In this document: positions 1 through 7,920 of the stretch, piece after piece | How the letters are laid out: every line of letters begins with the position of its first letter | How positions within the stretch are numbered: position 1 is the stretch's first letter | From: Methanobacteriota archaeon | Lineage (GTDB): Archaea; Thermoplasmatota; Thermoplasmata; RBG-16-68-12; JAJISG01 | Assembly (NCBI GenBank): GCA_030594205.1 | Contig: JAUVFR010000007.1 | Span: forward strand, 1-56,755 | Direction: 5' to 3' | DNA: 56,755 bases | Notes under the pieces: generated by a model | The model's input: the letters and a program-made list of their open reading frames with translations, nothing else | Told to the model about the DNA's origin: nothing | The model's database searches: none | Translations under genes and position numbers: made by a program

Positions 1-412
1 GCATCCCCGCGCTGTACGTCCCCATCGGTCGTTCCCAGTAGTCGACCAGCCCGAATGCACGGGCGCTCTTCGCGACTTCCTCCTCCTCCAGCCTCCGGAT
101 CCGGCTGACGAATCGCAGGAAGATGCGAGCGGAGGCCCAGGAGGGGAGATGGTGGTTTTCGTAGGCCACGCTGAGCCGCCGGGCGGTCCTGTGCGGCCGT
201 CGATAGGGATCATGGTCGAAGACGCGCACCGTGCCGTCCGTGGGCCGCAGGACCCCCGTGAGCAGGTGGACGAGGGTCGTCTTGCCGGACCCGTTGGGAC
301 CGAGGAGGAAGTAGGTCGAGCCGGGCGGGATCTCCATGCTCAGGTCGTCCAAGGCGGCGACGTGGCCGAACGCCTTGCCGAGGCTCTCCAGATGGATCGG
401 GGTCTCTGTCAT
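1..412 (-). CDS. ABC transporter ATP-binding protein (partial, runs off the window)
   Basis: This is the nucleotide-binding subunit of an ABC-2 type exporter, which hydrolyses ATP on the cytoplasmic face. About 137 N-terminal residues are present. The Walker A motif GPNGSGKTT lies near residue 39, a Q-loop-like region follows, and the fragment ends in YSAGM, the start of the ABC signature, at the window edge. Walker B lies outside. The ATG at 412 overlaps the stop of the upstream gene as ATGA, so translation is probably coupled. The permease two genes upstream is the likely partner. The substrate cannot be told. Confidence 0.9.
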   Translation of the reverse strand, partial: MTETPIHLESLGKAFGHVAALDDLSMEIPPGSTYFLLGPNGSGKTTLVHLLTGVLRPTDGTVRVFDHDPYRRPHRTARRLSVAYENHHLPSWASARIFLRFVSRIRRLEEEEVAKSARAFGLVDYWERPMGTYSAGM

Positions 413-912
413 GCGGCCTTCCCTCCCTTGACCCTCGGCCCGAGCGCGAACAAGACGACGGAGGCCACCAGGAGGCCGAGCGTCGTGGTGAGCGCGGGAT
501 TCAGGAGAGACGTCTCGAGCTCGGGGGGCAGGTCGGGCCCCTGGAGCACGTTGTAGCCGAGCTCACCCCGCCGGTCCTCCTGATTCGTGAAGGTGAGCGT
601 CAGGACACCTGGCAACGGGGGGCGAAACGTGGTCAGGAGGGACCCATTGCTCTGGAAACTGACGGTCCAGTCCGAATAGGCCGCCTCGACGACCGTCGTC
701 ACGTTCACGGTGGAGAAGACGCCGAGATCGTACGTCAATTCGTATACATACAGGTGCTCTGTGAAGGTGGCCCGGGGGTCCAAGACTATCGAACCTCCGA
801 ACCCCACCCCGCTGAAGTCACGGATGAACACCCCGGAGGCGATGGCGAACGAGGCCACGGTCATGAGGAGGAGGACCAGGCTGATTCCTCGAACGATCCT
901 CCCAAGGTTCAA
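409..912 (-). CDS. Membrane-anchored protein of unknown function in the ABC cluster
   Basis: About 167 residues. An N-terminal hydrophobic segment (about residues 5-25, containing ISLVLLLMTVASFAIA) and a C-terminal one (LGLLVASVVLFALG) bracket an outside-type domain rich in Thr, Val and aromatic residues, so two membrane passes around an extracellular beta-rich domain are likely. No in-frame ATG fits. The TTG at 912 overlaps the permease stop as TTGA, and the 3' end overlaps the ATPase start as ATGA. Lying between permease and ATPase, it is probably an accessory subunit of the exporter. I do not recognise the family. Confidence 0.65.
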   Translation of the reverse strand: MNLGRIVRGISLVLLLMTVASFAIASGVFIRDFSGVGFGGSIVLDPRATFTEHLYVYELTYDLGVFSTVNVTTVVEAAYSDWTVSFQSNGSLLTTFRPPLPGVLTLTFTNQEDRRGELGYNVLQGPDLPPELETSLLNPALTTTLGLLVASVVLFALGPRVKGGKAA

Positions 913-1673
913 AGCATCTCCCCCCGGCGGCTGGCGTAGAGAAGGGCCAGGAGGAAGGCGACGATGGCCACGACGAGGTAGACGACGTAGAAATCGGCCG
1001 CGAGGAAAGGCAGGCCTTCCGGGTTCGAGAAGGCGTAGAAATAGGCTCGCTGAAAGGCCCCCGGGGGCGTGAGCGAGCCGTACGGACGCAAGGGCTCGCG
1101 CAGGTACCACCCGACGAAGAAGAACGTCACCATGGCTCCGAAGGCGACGGCGGGATTCCGGATGAGGATGGCGAAGGTCGACGCGAAGAGGACCGTGAAG
1201 AGCGTGGCCATGAAGAGGCGCGGCATGGCGATCCAGTACTCCGGTGGATACAGGAGGCCGAGTTGGCCCTGACCGACGAGGGCGGGCTCCACGATAAACG
1301 GCAAGACGAGGAAGGCGAGGAAAGCCGGAATCAGGGCCATGAGGAAGACCGCGAGGCTGTGGGCCGTGAGGATCTCCCAGCGGCGAAGCCCTTGCGCCTG
1401 CAGGGCGGCCAGGCCCCCCGATCGCCGTTGTGTGACGATGGCCAGGGTGACCAGGACGGAGACGAGGGGAAAGATGAAGGGATACGAGGTGCCCACGGCA
1501 AGCGTAGCCGTGAAGGCCAGGGACGCGGCGAGGGCGGCCCCGGCGGTGGTTCCGCCCGGCCGGGCGACGCCGCCCACGAGGGTGAACAGCAGGACCACGA
1601 ACAGGAGGAATCCCACCCGCCAAGGTGCGGGCTCCCGCAAGCTCCATCCGATTAGGAGGGCGAGGCGTCTCAC
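909..1673 (-). CDS. ABC-2 type transporter permease
   Basis: About 254 residues with roughly six hydrophobic segments, for example FLLFVVLLFTLVGG, FIFPLVSVLVTLAIV and VYLVVAIVAFLLALLYA. RRSGGLAALQAQGL between helices 2 and 3 resembles the cytoplasmic coupling region of ABC-2 permeases, as does the later loss of charge in the membrane segments. It would form the membrane channel of the exporter powered by the ATPase at 1-412. The start is the GTG at 1673; no ATG lies upstream in frame before a stop. It heads a three-gene run with 4-nt overlaps. The substrate is unknown. Confidence 0.8.
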   Translation of the reverse strand: MRRLALLIGWSLREPAPWRVGFLLFVVLLFTLVGGVARPGGTTAGAALAASLAFTATLAVGTSYPFIFPLVSVLVTLAIVTQRRSGGLAALQAQGLRRWEILTAHSLAVFLMALIPAFLAFLVLPFIVEPALVGQGQLGLLYPPEYWIAMPRLFMATLFTVLFASTFAILIRNPAVAFGAMVTFFFVGWYLREPLRPYGSLTPPGAFQRAYFYAFSNPEGLPFLAADFYVVYLVVAIVAFLLALLYASRRGEML

Positions 1674-1754
1674 CGAATCCCCTCGTGGTCGCCGTGTTGA
1701 ACCGACTCGCCATCTCTTGAAGGCATACTAATGGGAACCCGGAAGTCCCATAGG

Positions 1755-2915
1755 TCAGGTCTCGACATCACCTTTTCCGCCCGGGGGCCGGAGCCGGAGG
1801 TAGGCGACGATCCCGACGAGAACCGCCACGGCCGCGAAAAGGAAGACCGCATTCCATGAGAACAACCCAGGCTCAGCGGAGGGGCCACCGACGTCGGTTC
1901 CGTCTCCCGGTCCACCGCCTTCGTCCTCCGAGCCTTGCCCTGTGTCTCCTCCCGCATCCCCTCCGCCATCGTCACCGGTCCCTCCCCCCGTACCTCCCGT
2001 ATCGGGTACGGGAAGCTCGATAATATTCGTCTCGACGAGGTGCATGAAGGAGAAGTGGCCTTTGGTGCCTCCCGGGAAGGCATCATGGTCCGTGAGCATG
2101 AGTAGGCCGTACAGGTTGAAGAGCAGGTCATCGTAATGCCAACTGTAACTGACCAGGAGGAGAGACGTGGTCGGGTCATGATACCGGCCCGCCGGGGGGA
2201 GCGTCTGCAGACTCCCGCCCCAGCCACTACGGAGATACTTGCCGAAGCTTTCCGGCATCGTCCCTCCACCGCCAAAAATGTCGACGAAGGTGTCAATCCC
2301 ATATGTGGCCTTGAGGTTGTCGACGTCGCCGGGGTCCACGCTCTTCGTCACCTGAAGGGGCACGCTGAGGCTCGTGCCTTCGAGCCAGTTTCGGATAATC
2401 TCCGACCGACCGTTGATTATCTCGCCGGTCGTCACGTGGAAGGGCCATCGACCGATGTAGGTGTTCCCCTCCGTGACGTCCATGGTGTTCAGGTCCACGA
2501 GAAGGGTGCGCTTCGCGTTCAGGACATCGAGAATCCCCACGTATACAGGGTCGGAGCTCTCTGGACGATAGGTGCTGTTATTGATTATGAGGCGCCCCCA
2601 CCTGCTCTCCCAACCCGACATCTGAAGCTCAACCGTTGCCATGCTTCCTGTGACGTCCAGTACGTCCCACCTCAGCTGGACGAAGCAGACTTTAGCAAGG
2701 ATGCGAATCTGGTCAGAGGCGTCCTCCGCATCAGGAAGGCCGTAGAATGGGGGGTAAAACCAGGCCCCACCTGGGCTGCAGTCACCGATGGAATAGACGG
2801 CGAAATCTCCGGCCTGGAGGATTGCAGGCCCTCTGGTTGAGCCCTGTCCCACAGGCAGGGTCATCACCAGCACGAAGGCGATGCTTGCCGCTACAATCCA
2901 TCTTCGATGCTTCAT
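1755..2915 (-). CDS. Secreted, C-terminally membrane-anchored surface protein
   Basis: 386 residues. There is an N-terminal signal peptide (MKHRRWIVAASIAFVLVMTL, likely cleavage after VGQG), then a mature domain of about 270 residues rich in Trp, Tyr and Gly. A low-complexity Gly/Asp/Thr linker follows (residues about 305-350), then one C-terminal membrane helix and a short basic tail (RLRPPGGKG). This is the layout of an archaeal surface protein held by its C terminus. The mature domain is not recognised. A TATA-like box at 2978-2987 lies inside the 3' end of the upstream gene. Confidence 0.8.
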   Translation of the reverse strand: MKHRRWIVAASIAFVLVMTLPVGQGSTRGPAILQAGDFAVYSIGDCSPGGAWFYPPFYGLPDAEDASDQIRILAKVCFVQLRWDVLDVTGSMATVELQMSGWESRWGRLIINNSTYRPESSDPVYVGILDVLNAKRTLLVDLNTMDVTEGNTYIGRWPFHVTTGEIINGRSEIIRNWLEGTSLSVPLQVTKSVDPGDVDNLKATYGIDTFVDIFGGGGTMPESFGKYLRSGWGGSLQTLPPAGRYHDPTTSLLLVSYSWHYDDLLFNLYGLLMLTDHDAFPGGTKGHFSFMHLVETNIIELPVPDTGGTGGGTGDDGGGDAGGDTGQGSEDEGGGPGDGTDVGGPSAEPGLFSWNAVFLFAAVAVLVGIVAYLRLRPPGGKGDVET

Positions 2916-2921
2916 CTGGGC

Positions 2922-3322
2922 CTATAACAAACAGGGCGGTTCACTAGTGGGCTGCGCAGGAATAGTAGCCAGTGCCGCATATAAGTAAGGACTACCGTTC
3001 TTCCAGAGCTCCACCTGGGTCCATCCCTCCGCTCTAGTGTTATCCCCCGCATTGTAGGAAGTCATGTCTGAGGTGTAAGGCGGGGTGGGGGTGACATACG
3101 TCGACCCATCTGTGTGGGACCACGTGTTATACGTACAGTCGCTGGTGCGTAGCGTCGCCTGTGCCTTGGCATACAGGGCCGCAAAGCCGGGCGGGCTCAA
3201 GTCATCGCCCCCCCGTCCGTGTCTGTGGCAATGATGGTCTCATCCGCGACCGCGAAGGAGCTATACATCAAGATCGAGAAGAGCAAGGCACCCACTACTT
3301 GCGCAATGCGAGCGGCAGTCAT
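2922..3322 (-). pseudogene. Secreted small protein split by a frameshift in a G7 run
   Basis: The 5' part (ATG at 3322) encodes a clear signal peptide, MTAARIAQVVGALLFSILMY followed by SSFAVA, then DETIIATDTDGG. It stops at 3197. The next frame continues without its own signal as DDLSPPGFAALYAKAQ, up to an end at 2922. The two frames meet at a run of seven G on the minus strand (3208-3214); deleting one G gives one protein of about 133 residues with a signal peptide and a Thr/Tyr/Trp-rich mature part. The downstream frame could start alone at a TTG (3200, overlapping TTGA), but it would then be a secreted-type domain without a signal. A sequencing error, a real mutation or phase variation are all possible. 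The family is not recognised. Confidence 0.55.
2976..2990 (-). promoter_or_regulatory. TATA-like promoter for the anchored surface protein
   Basis: The minus strand reads CTTACTTATATGC. It gives a transcription start near 2955 and a leader of about 40 nt before the ATG at 2915. Confidence 0.45.
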
Positions 3323-3479
3323 GTTCACACGGACTACGATGGACTTGAAGAGTACATGGCATTTCTGTACTTTCTGTAATGATGACGTGGGAAGTGTCAG
3401 AAGTTCACTCGCACATTGAGGGAACAACGAGTTCGGTCAGAAGGTTCACCCCTCCACCACGAGGGGTACTGGCTATGGG

Positions 3480-3697
3480 GTGGACCCGGGGTGGAGTAAG
3501 AGCCGGTAGGCGCGACAGGTCCCCCCCTGTGTTCCACCCCCGAGCCGTCGCGGGACGGAGAGGTGGAGATACCGCGAAAGGAAGCTCCACCCCGTCTTTC
3601 ACGTCTGAGGCGGAGCTCCCCCACCCCGATCAGACGGATTTTCGTGTGAGGGGGGAAGGGTGGTCCTGCCACGCTCAGAGGGGCTCAGGACTCGCCC
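3480..3697. other. Gene-free stretch (3323-3697) with dense inverted repeats; candidate structured RNA
   Basis: No credible coding frame is seen between 3323 and 3697. Nested perfect inverted repeats are present. CGGGGTGGAG (3487-3496) pairs with CTCCACCCCG (3585-3594). Inside it ACAGG (3515-3519) pairs with CCTGT (3526-3530). TCCACC (3533-3538) pairs with GGTGGA (3562-3567), enclosing CCGTC/GACGG with a GCGG tetraloop (3545-3558). Further on CGTCTGA (3602-3608) pairs with TCAGACG (3630-3636). Together these draw a three-way junction plus a hairpin. I found no signature of SRP RNA or RNase P RNA. The strand is undecided. Confidence 0.35.
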
Positions 3698-3925
3698 CTA
3701 ACGGGGGAGGACGGTCAGCACGAGGGTCAGAATGAACAGAGCAATCCCTAACGCGATGAATGGCGTCACAAACTCCAGAAGCCAGATGTTTCCAGCTTCT
3801 TCGATTCCCTCCCGGGTGAAATGAATTGCCATGCCATTGAAGAAGAACGCCCCTGCCAACAACGAGAGGAGACCGAACGTGACGTTCGCGGTCCTCCACT
3901 TGAACGATTCCCTAAGAGGTCTCAA
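3698..3925 (-). CDS. Small two-helix membrane protein
   Basis: 75 residues with two hydrophobic segments, FGLLSLLAGAFFFNGMAIHF and FVTPFIALGIALFILTLVLT, joined by an acidic loop. The start is taken as TTG at 3925, 24 nt after the end of the upstream GNAT gene, so co-transcription with it is likely. The family is not recognised. After the stop the minus strand can form a GGGGC/GCCCC hairpin. Confidence 0.6.
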   Translation of the reverse strand: MRPLRESFKWRTANVTFGLLSLLAGAFFFNGMAIHFTREGIEEAGNIWLLEFVTPFIALGIALFILTLVLTVLPR

Positions 3926-3949
3926 GAGGTGGCAGCCCCCTGACCGGCC

Positions 3950-5029
3950 TTAGGGAGAACCTCTGCCCCCCTGCGATGACCGTTTCGCCAGAAAGTCCTC
4001 CACCTCCTCGAGGGGCATCTGAACTTCGATTCCGTCTTTGTATGGTTTGAACCCCAGCCGGTCGTTGATGGAGAGCATCGGGGCGTTGATGGTCGCATTC
4101 CCCGTAATGACGACCTTCACCTTGGGAAGCTCTTCTCGGACGCGAAGGAGCATGGCCGCCTTCACCCACTTGCCCAGTCCGCGTCCGCGATAGATCTCCC
4201 GAACGCCGGTTCCATACTGGCGAATCAGTGTGGCCTCGGAAGGGTGGTAGCCCATGACCGTGTATCCACTGATCCGACCGTCTGCTTCGACTGTGATGGC
4301 CCGACGAATGGCGCCGCCCGCCTCGACAAACGAGTCGACCCGTTCCCTGAAAATCTCTGGCGTGAAGAACTCGTCCCCCAGGTTGAGGTCACCCCGGGGC
4401 TCCTGATTGCTGACCTCGTTCGCCATTTCGCAGAACTCCTCAATCAGATTGTCGTCGAGGTAGCTCTCGAAGAACCGCAACGTCGTATTCGGCGATCGAG
4501 ACGGACCCTCGGTGACCCACTCCTCCACCATTTCCCAGTCGACTTGGCCTAGGACGAGGCGATTCTCGCGCCAGGTGAGGGCGACCTGCGCTCCGAGGGT
4601 CTCGATGAACCGGCGCCCGTCCTCTTCGTCAGTGCCGCTGATGAGGAGGGACCGGTCGCGGCCTCGGGCGACCTGGGCCGCTTTGGCTAGCAAGGCAAGC
4701 CCAACCCCCTGGCGGCGATGGGGCGTGAGGACCGCGAGGTCGACCCAGGCCATGTGCGAATTGGTCTCGTACGTGAGGGCGCTCTCCCTCGCCAGTTCAA
4801 TCTCGAGCCATCCCATCAGACGGTCGGATGCGGCCCTGTCGACGGCCCCAAAGTAAAGAGCTTCCCACTCGGGGTCGCGCCGCTTCATGAGCTTCTCTGC
4901 GGACTCATCGTCGCGGAGAGGGTCCTCTGGATAGGTCTCTTCGTGGCGCCTCCGGCGGAAGACATGGTACATCGCCCATTGTTGGGGAGAGGCGGTCTTT
5001 GGCTCAAAGCTGTCGGTTTCTATGCGCAC
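3950..5029 (-). CDS. Tandem GNAT-domain N-acetyltransferase
   Basis: About 359 residues with two GNAT folds. The first carries the acetyl-CoA loop RRQGVGLALL near residue 110 and the second YRGRGLGKWVKAAML near 290, followed by NATINAPMLSINDRLGF, a typical GNAT end. The substrate is unknown. It is a paralogue of the protein at 6721-7773: both share an N-terminal RRxRHEET motif and the same ending. The start is uncertain. GTG at 5029 aligns with the paralogue's start, and TTG at 5044 is the alternative. The gene lies downstream of the Ras-like GTPase on the same strand. Confidence 0.85.
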   Translation of the reverse strand: MRIETDSFEPKTASPQQWAMYHVFRRRRHEETYPEDPLRDDESAEKLMKRRDPEWEALYFGAVDRAASDRLMGWLEIELARESALTYETNSHMAWVDLAVLTPHRRQGVGLALLAKAAQVARGRDRSLLISGTDEEDGRRFIETLGAQVALTWRENRLVLGQVDWEMVEEWVTEGPSRSPNTTLRFFESYLDDNLIEEFCEMANEVSNQEPRGDLNLGDEFFTPEIFRERVDSFVEAGGAIRRAITVEADGRISGYTVMGYHPSEATLIRQYGTGVREIYRGRGLGKWVKAAMLLRVREELPKVKVVITGNATINAPMLSINDRLGFKPYKDGIEVQMPLEEVEDFLAKRSSQGGRGSP

Positions 5030-5079
5030 CGCGACCGCATCCAAACGGGACTACCTAAGTCTTCGCCGGTCTCGAGCGA

Positions 5080-5643
5080 CTAGGTGCGCAGGTAACGCAA
5101 CACCACCCTGGTCAGTCCCGCGAAAGCCTCTTCCACCGATTCCCCCGTCTTCGCGCTGGTGTAGAGGAACGGACAGCCCCACTCCTCACAGAACACGTCC
5201 AGCTCTTCTCGGGAGATGGCCCGCTCCTGGTCCGCCTTGTTGGCCAGGACGTATGTGGGAACGTTGCCTGCCACCCGGAAGATGGACTGTCGCCATCCCT
5301 CCAGGACCGGGAGGGTCTCGGGGCGGGTGGCGTCGCAGACGGCAAGAATGCCCTGGACGCCGCCGAAGTAGGTCTCCCGGCGGAGGTCCCGGAGCCCCTT
5401 GGATCCCATTATGTCCCAGAGGTTCAACAGCACCCGGACCTCCGTCTGCTCGCGGCCCACCCGCATGTCCAACTCCTTCGAGGTGACGTGAGTGCCCCGC
5501 GTGGCGATGTAGCGGTCGTCGTAATCATCCTCGACAAAGCGTCGGATGAGAGAGGTCTTGCCGACAGCGAACGGGCCGGCGAGGCAAAGTTTGATCCTCG
5601 TGCGGCTGGTCTGGGGACGAACCACTTGGAGATCCCGGATCAA
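5080..5643 (-). CDS. Ras/Rab-like small GTPase
   Basis: 187 residues. The P-loop GPFAVGKTS lies at 23-31, followed by a switch I region with Thr 48-51. The DxxG motif reads WDIMG (76-80), then come NKAD (about 135) and TSAKTG (about 163). These are all five G-motifs of the Ras superfamily. The usual WDTAGQE is replaced by WDIMGSKG, so the catalytic Gln is absent. No C-terminal prenylation Cys is seen, so it is presumably cytosolic. The start is a TTG at 5643. It lies between threonine dehydratase and a GNAT gene, and its partners are unknown. Confidence 0.85.
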   Translation of the reverse strand: MIRDLQVVRPQTSRTRIKLCLAGPFAVGKTSLIRRFVEDDYDDRYIATRGTHVTSKELDMRVGREQTEVRVLLNLWDIMGSKGLRDLRRETYFGGVQGILAVCDATRPETLPVLEGWRQSIFRVAGNVPTYVLANKADQERAISREELDVFCEEWGCPFLYTSAKTGESVEEAFAGLTRVVLRYLRT

Positions 5644-5692
5644 GGCAATGGGAAATCACCGGAAGGTCGGCTTAGCCCTTTGCCGACGATTA

Positions 5693-6724
5693 TCAGGAGC
5701 GAGAAGCGCCCTCCACGCGGGGGGTCTCACCGATCCGTGGATCGACATTCCCCCCGGAAATGAGTACCACTGCCTCCTCATTGGGTCGCAGAGCCAGTGC
5801 CCCCTGCATGATGGCCGCGACACCCACGGCCGCGGCCCCTTCGATGATGTGGTCCTCCCTGGCGTGGATCTGCGCCATGGCCTCAGGAATCCTCGCTTCC
5901 TCCGCCAGAACGATCTGATCCACGTGTTTCCGCACGAGGGCGAGGTTCTCGGGCGTGATGCCCCCGGCTAGGCCATCCGCGACGGTGGGCTCGTCAGGAA
6001 CGTCCACGACGCGCCCTGCTCGTAGGGATTCGTACATCGTCCGAGCTCGGGACGATTGGGCCCCGATGACCCGAAGGCTAGGCCTGACGGACTTTGCCCA
6101 CACAGCCATTCCCGCGATGAGCCCGCCCCCTCCGACGGGGACGATGAGCGCGTCCATCTCGGGTCGTTCTTCCAGGATCTCCATCGCAATCGTTCCTTGG
6201 CCGGCCATGACCCGCGGGTGTTCCGTCGCGGGGATGAGGACCATGCCCTCGCGGTCCGCAAGGTCCTTCGCCACCGCAAAGGATTCATCATAGGTGGCCC
6301 CCACCACGCGGACATCGGCGCCGTAGAACCGACACCGCTGAACCTTGAACGGGGTCGCCGTCTCCGGGACCACGATGGTGGCTCCGAGGCCGAGCTTCTG
6401 CGCCACATAGGCGACGGCGGCGCCGTGATTTCCCGCGGAGGCGGTGACGAGGCCGTTCCCCCGCTCCGCCGCCGAAAGCGAGGAAATCAGGTTGTAGGCG
6501 CCCCGCAGCTTGAAGGACCCAGTGAGCTGAAGGTTCTCCCATTTCAGGAAGACTTCCGCTCCACTCGACTCGCTCATGGCGGACGAACGGGTGAGAGGGG
6601 TGCGCTCCACCACGCCTCGGAGATTGTTCCTCGCCTCCTCCACATCCGCAGGCGAGATCTGCAATGACAAAGCCTCTGGGCTCCTCTCCCTGCACCGACG
6701 TTGACCGCTGGACCCAGGAGTCAC
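5693..6724 (-). CDS. Threonine/serine dehydratase (PLP fold type II)
   Basis: 343 residues. It would deaminate threonine to 2-oxobutyrate using pyridoxal phosphate. The PLP lysine lies in TGSFKLRGA, the substrate loop is SAGNHG, and the phosphate-binding loop is VGGGGLIAG; SGGNVD closes the fold. There is no C-terminal ACT regulatory domain, so it resembles the short catabolic form (TdcB-like) rather than full IlvA. Serine racemase activity cannot be excluded. The GTG start at 6724 overlaps the stop of the upstream GNAT gene as GTGA. The product 2-oxobutyrate could feed propionyl-CoA and the methylmalonyl-CoA genes of this window. Confidence 0.88.
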   Translation of the reverse strand: MTPGSSGQRRCRERSPEALSLQISPADVEEARNNLRGVVERTPLTRSSAMSESSGAEVFLKWENLQLTGSFKLRGAYNLISSLSAAERGNGLVTASAGNHGAAVAYVAQKLGLGATIVVPETATPFKVQRCRFYGADVRVVGATYDESFAVAKDLADREGMVLIPATEHPRVMAGQGTIAMEILEERPEMDALIVPVGGGGLIAGMAVWAKSVRPSLRVIGAQSSRARTMYESLRAGRVVDVPDEPTVADGLAGGITPENLALVRKHVDQIVLAEEARIPEAMAQIHAREDHIIEGAAAVGVAAIMQGALALRPNEEAVVLISGGNVDPRIGETPRVEGASRS

Positions 6725-7773
6725 GAGGCGGCCAGATACTTCTGCAGGGCTTCCAGGGTAATCTGGAAGCTCTCCGCTTCCTTGTACTTCTCGAATCCGA
6801 GTCTACGGTTGATGGAGAGCATGGCCTCGTTCTCTGTCGCGTTCCCCGTCTGGACCACGGTCACCTGCGGGAGCTGATCCCGGACCCGGAGGAGCATGGT
6901 CGCCTTGAGCCACTTGCCGAGGCCCCTACCGCGGTACGCCTCCTTCACCCCGGTGAGGCCCTGCCCGATCATGGTCTCCCGATCCGGAAGATAAAACATC
7001 TCCGTCATCCCGGATATCTTCCCCTCCTCCTCCATGGTCAGGGCCGTGATCCATGAGCCCCCTACGTCGGCAACACGGGCCTCCCGGTCCCGGAAGCTTA
7101 TGGAGTCGAAGACCAAGTCCTTCACGTCCAGTTGCCCGAACGGCTGTTGGTTGAAGACCTCCGTGTAGAACTTGCAGTAGTCCTCCAGGATCGCTTCGTC
7201 GATGTGGTTGGTGTACCAATGAATCGTAGAGGTCGGAGACCGCTCGGGTCCCGCCGCGGCCCACCCTTCCACCATATCCCACTGGACGCGCGTGATATCC
7301 AAACGGTTCTCCAGCCCTTCGAGGGCAATCTCCGCCCCCAGCGCACGGGCAAACACCTTCCCGTCCTCCTCATCGGATGACCCGATGAGGCGCGATTTGC
7401 CTTGTGCCTCAGCGAGTTCCGCCACCTTCGTGAGGAGGTCCTTACCGAGGCCCTTCCGCCGATACGACTCCAGCAAGGCGATGTTCGTCTGTGCAAGGTG
7501 CTCGTTCCCTTCGTAGCTCGGGGCGCCCTCCTTGAAGACGCTGAATTCGACGTAGCCGACTTGGGTCTCCGGCTTGTCCGGTGCAAGGACGGCGAAGCGG
7601 AGAGCCTTGCCCTGGGGGTCCGGACGCTTCCACAGGGCCTCCAAGGACGTGTCGTCGATGATTGGATCGGCGGGGTCCGTCTCTTCGTGACGCAGTCGGC
7701 GGTAGGCATGGTACCTCGCCCACTCCTCCCGTGTGGCCGTTTCGGGATCTAAAGGCACAATGTCGATCTTCAT
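6721..7773 (-). CDS. Tandem GNAT-domain N-acetyltransferase (paralogue)
   Basis: About 350 residues with two GNAT folds. The first has YRRKGLGKDLL and the second YRGRGLGKWLKATML, then NATENEAMLSINRRLGF. It is clearly paralogous to the protein at 3950-5029, with similar length, the same RLRHEETDP start region and the same end. The ATG at 7773 sits about 27 nt after a TATA-like box (7795-7806), so the mRNA is probably leaderless. It heads a minus-strand run with threonine dehydratase. The substrate is unknown. Confidence 0.85.
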   Translation of the reverse strand: MKIDIVPLDPETATREEWARYHAYRRLRHEETDPADPIIDDTSLEALWKRPDPQGKALRFAVLAPDKPETQVGYVEFSVFKEGAPSYEGNEHLAQTNIALLESYRRKGLGKDLLTKVAELAEAQGKSRLIGSSDEEDGKVFARALGAEIALEGLENRLDITRVQWDMVEGWAAAGPERSPTSTIHWYTNHIDEAILEDYCKFYTEVFNQQPFGQLDVKDLVFDSISFRDREARVADVGGSWITALTMEEEGKISGMTEMFYLPDRETMIGQGLTGVKEAYRGRGLGKWLKATMLLRVRDQLPQVTVVQTGNATENEAMLSINRRLGFEKYKEAESFQITLEALQKYLAAS

Positions 7774-7794
7774 CGCCCGCAACAACGTTTGGGC

Positions 7795-7806
7795 CCGCTA
7801 TCTAAG
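7795..7806 (-). promoter_or_regulatory. TATA-like box for the GNAT gene
   Basis: The minus strand reads GCTTAGATAGCG. The predicted start of transcription at about 7775 coincides with the ATG at 7773. Confidence 0.45.
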
Positions 7807-7920
7807 CGTTCCGGTCTCCTCTGACCGGCACTCGGAGCCTTCTCGGCCCAAGAAGGGTTTATGCGTTCTCCCTCCCCTCAGGAAGGCTGGAGCCTCCGAT
7901 GCGAGGCCCGAGGGACGCGG

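Noticed and set aside
3379-3430. C-box-like ATGATGA, possible C/D guide RNA
   Set aside because: No CTGA D or D' box at the right distance.
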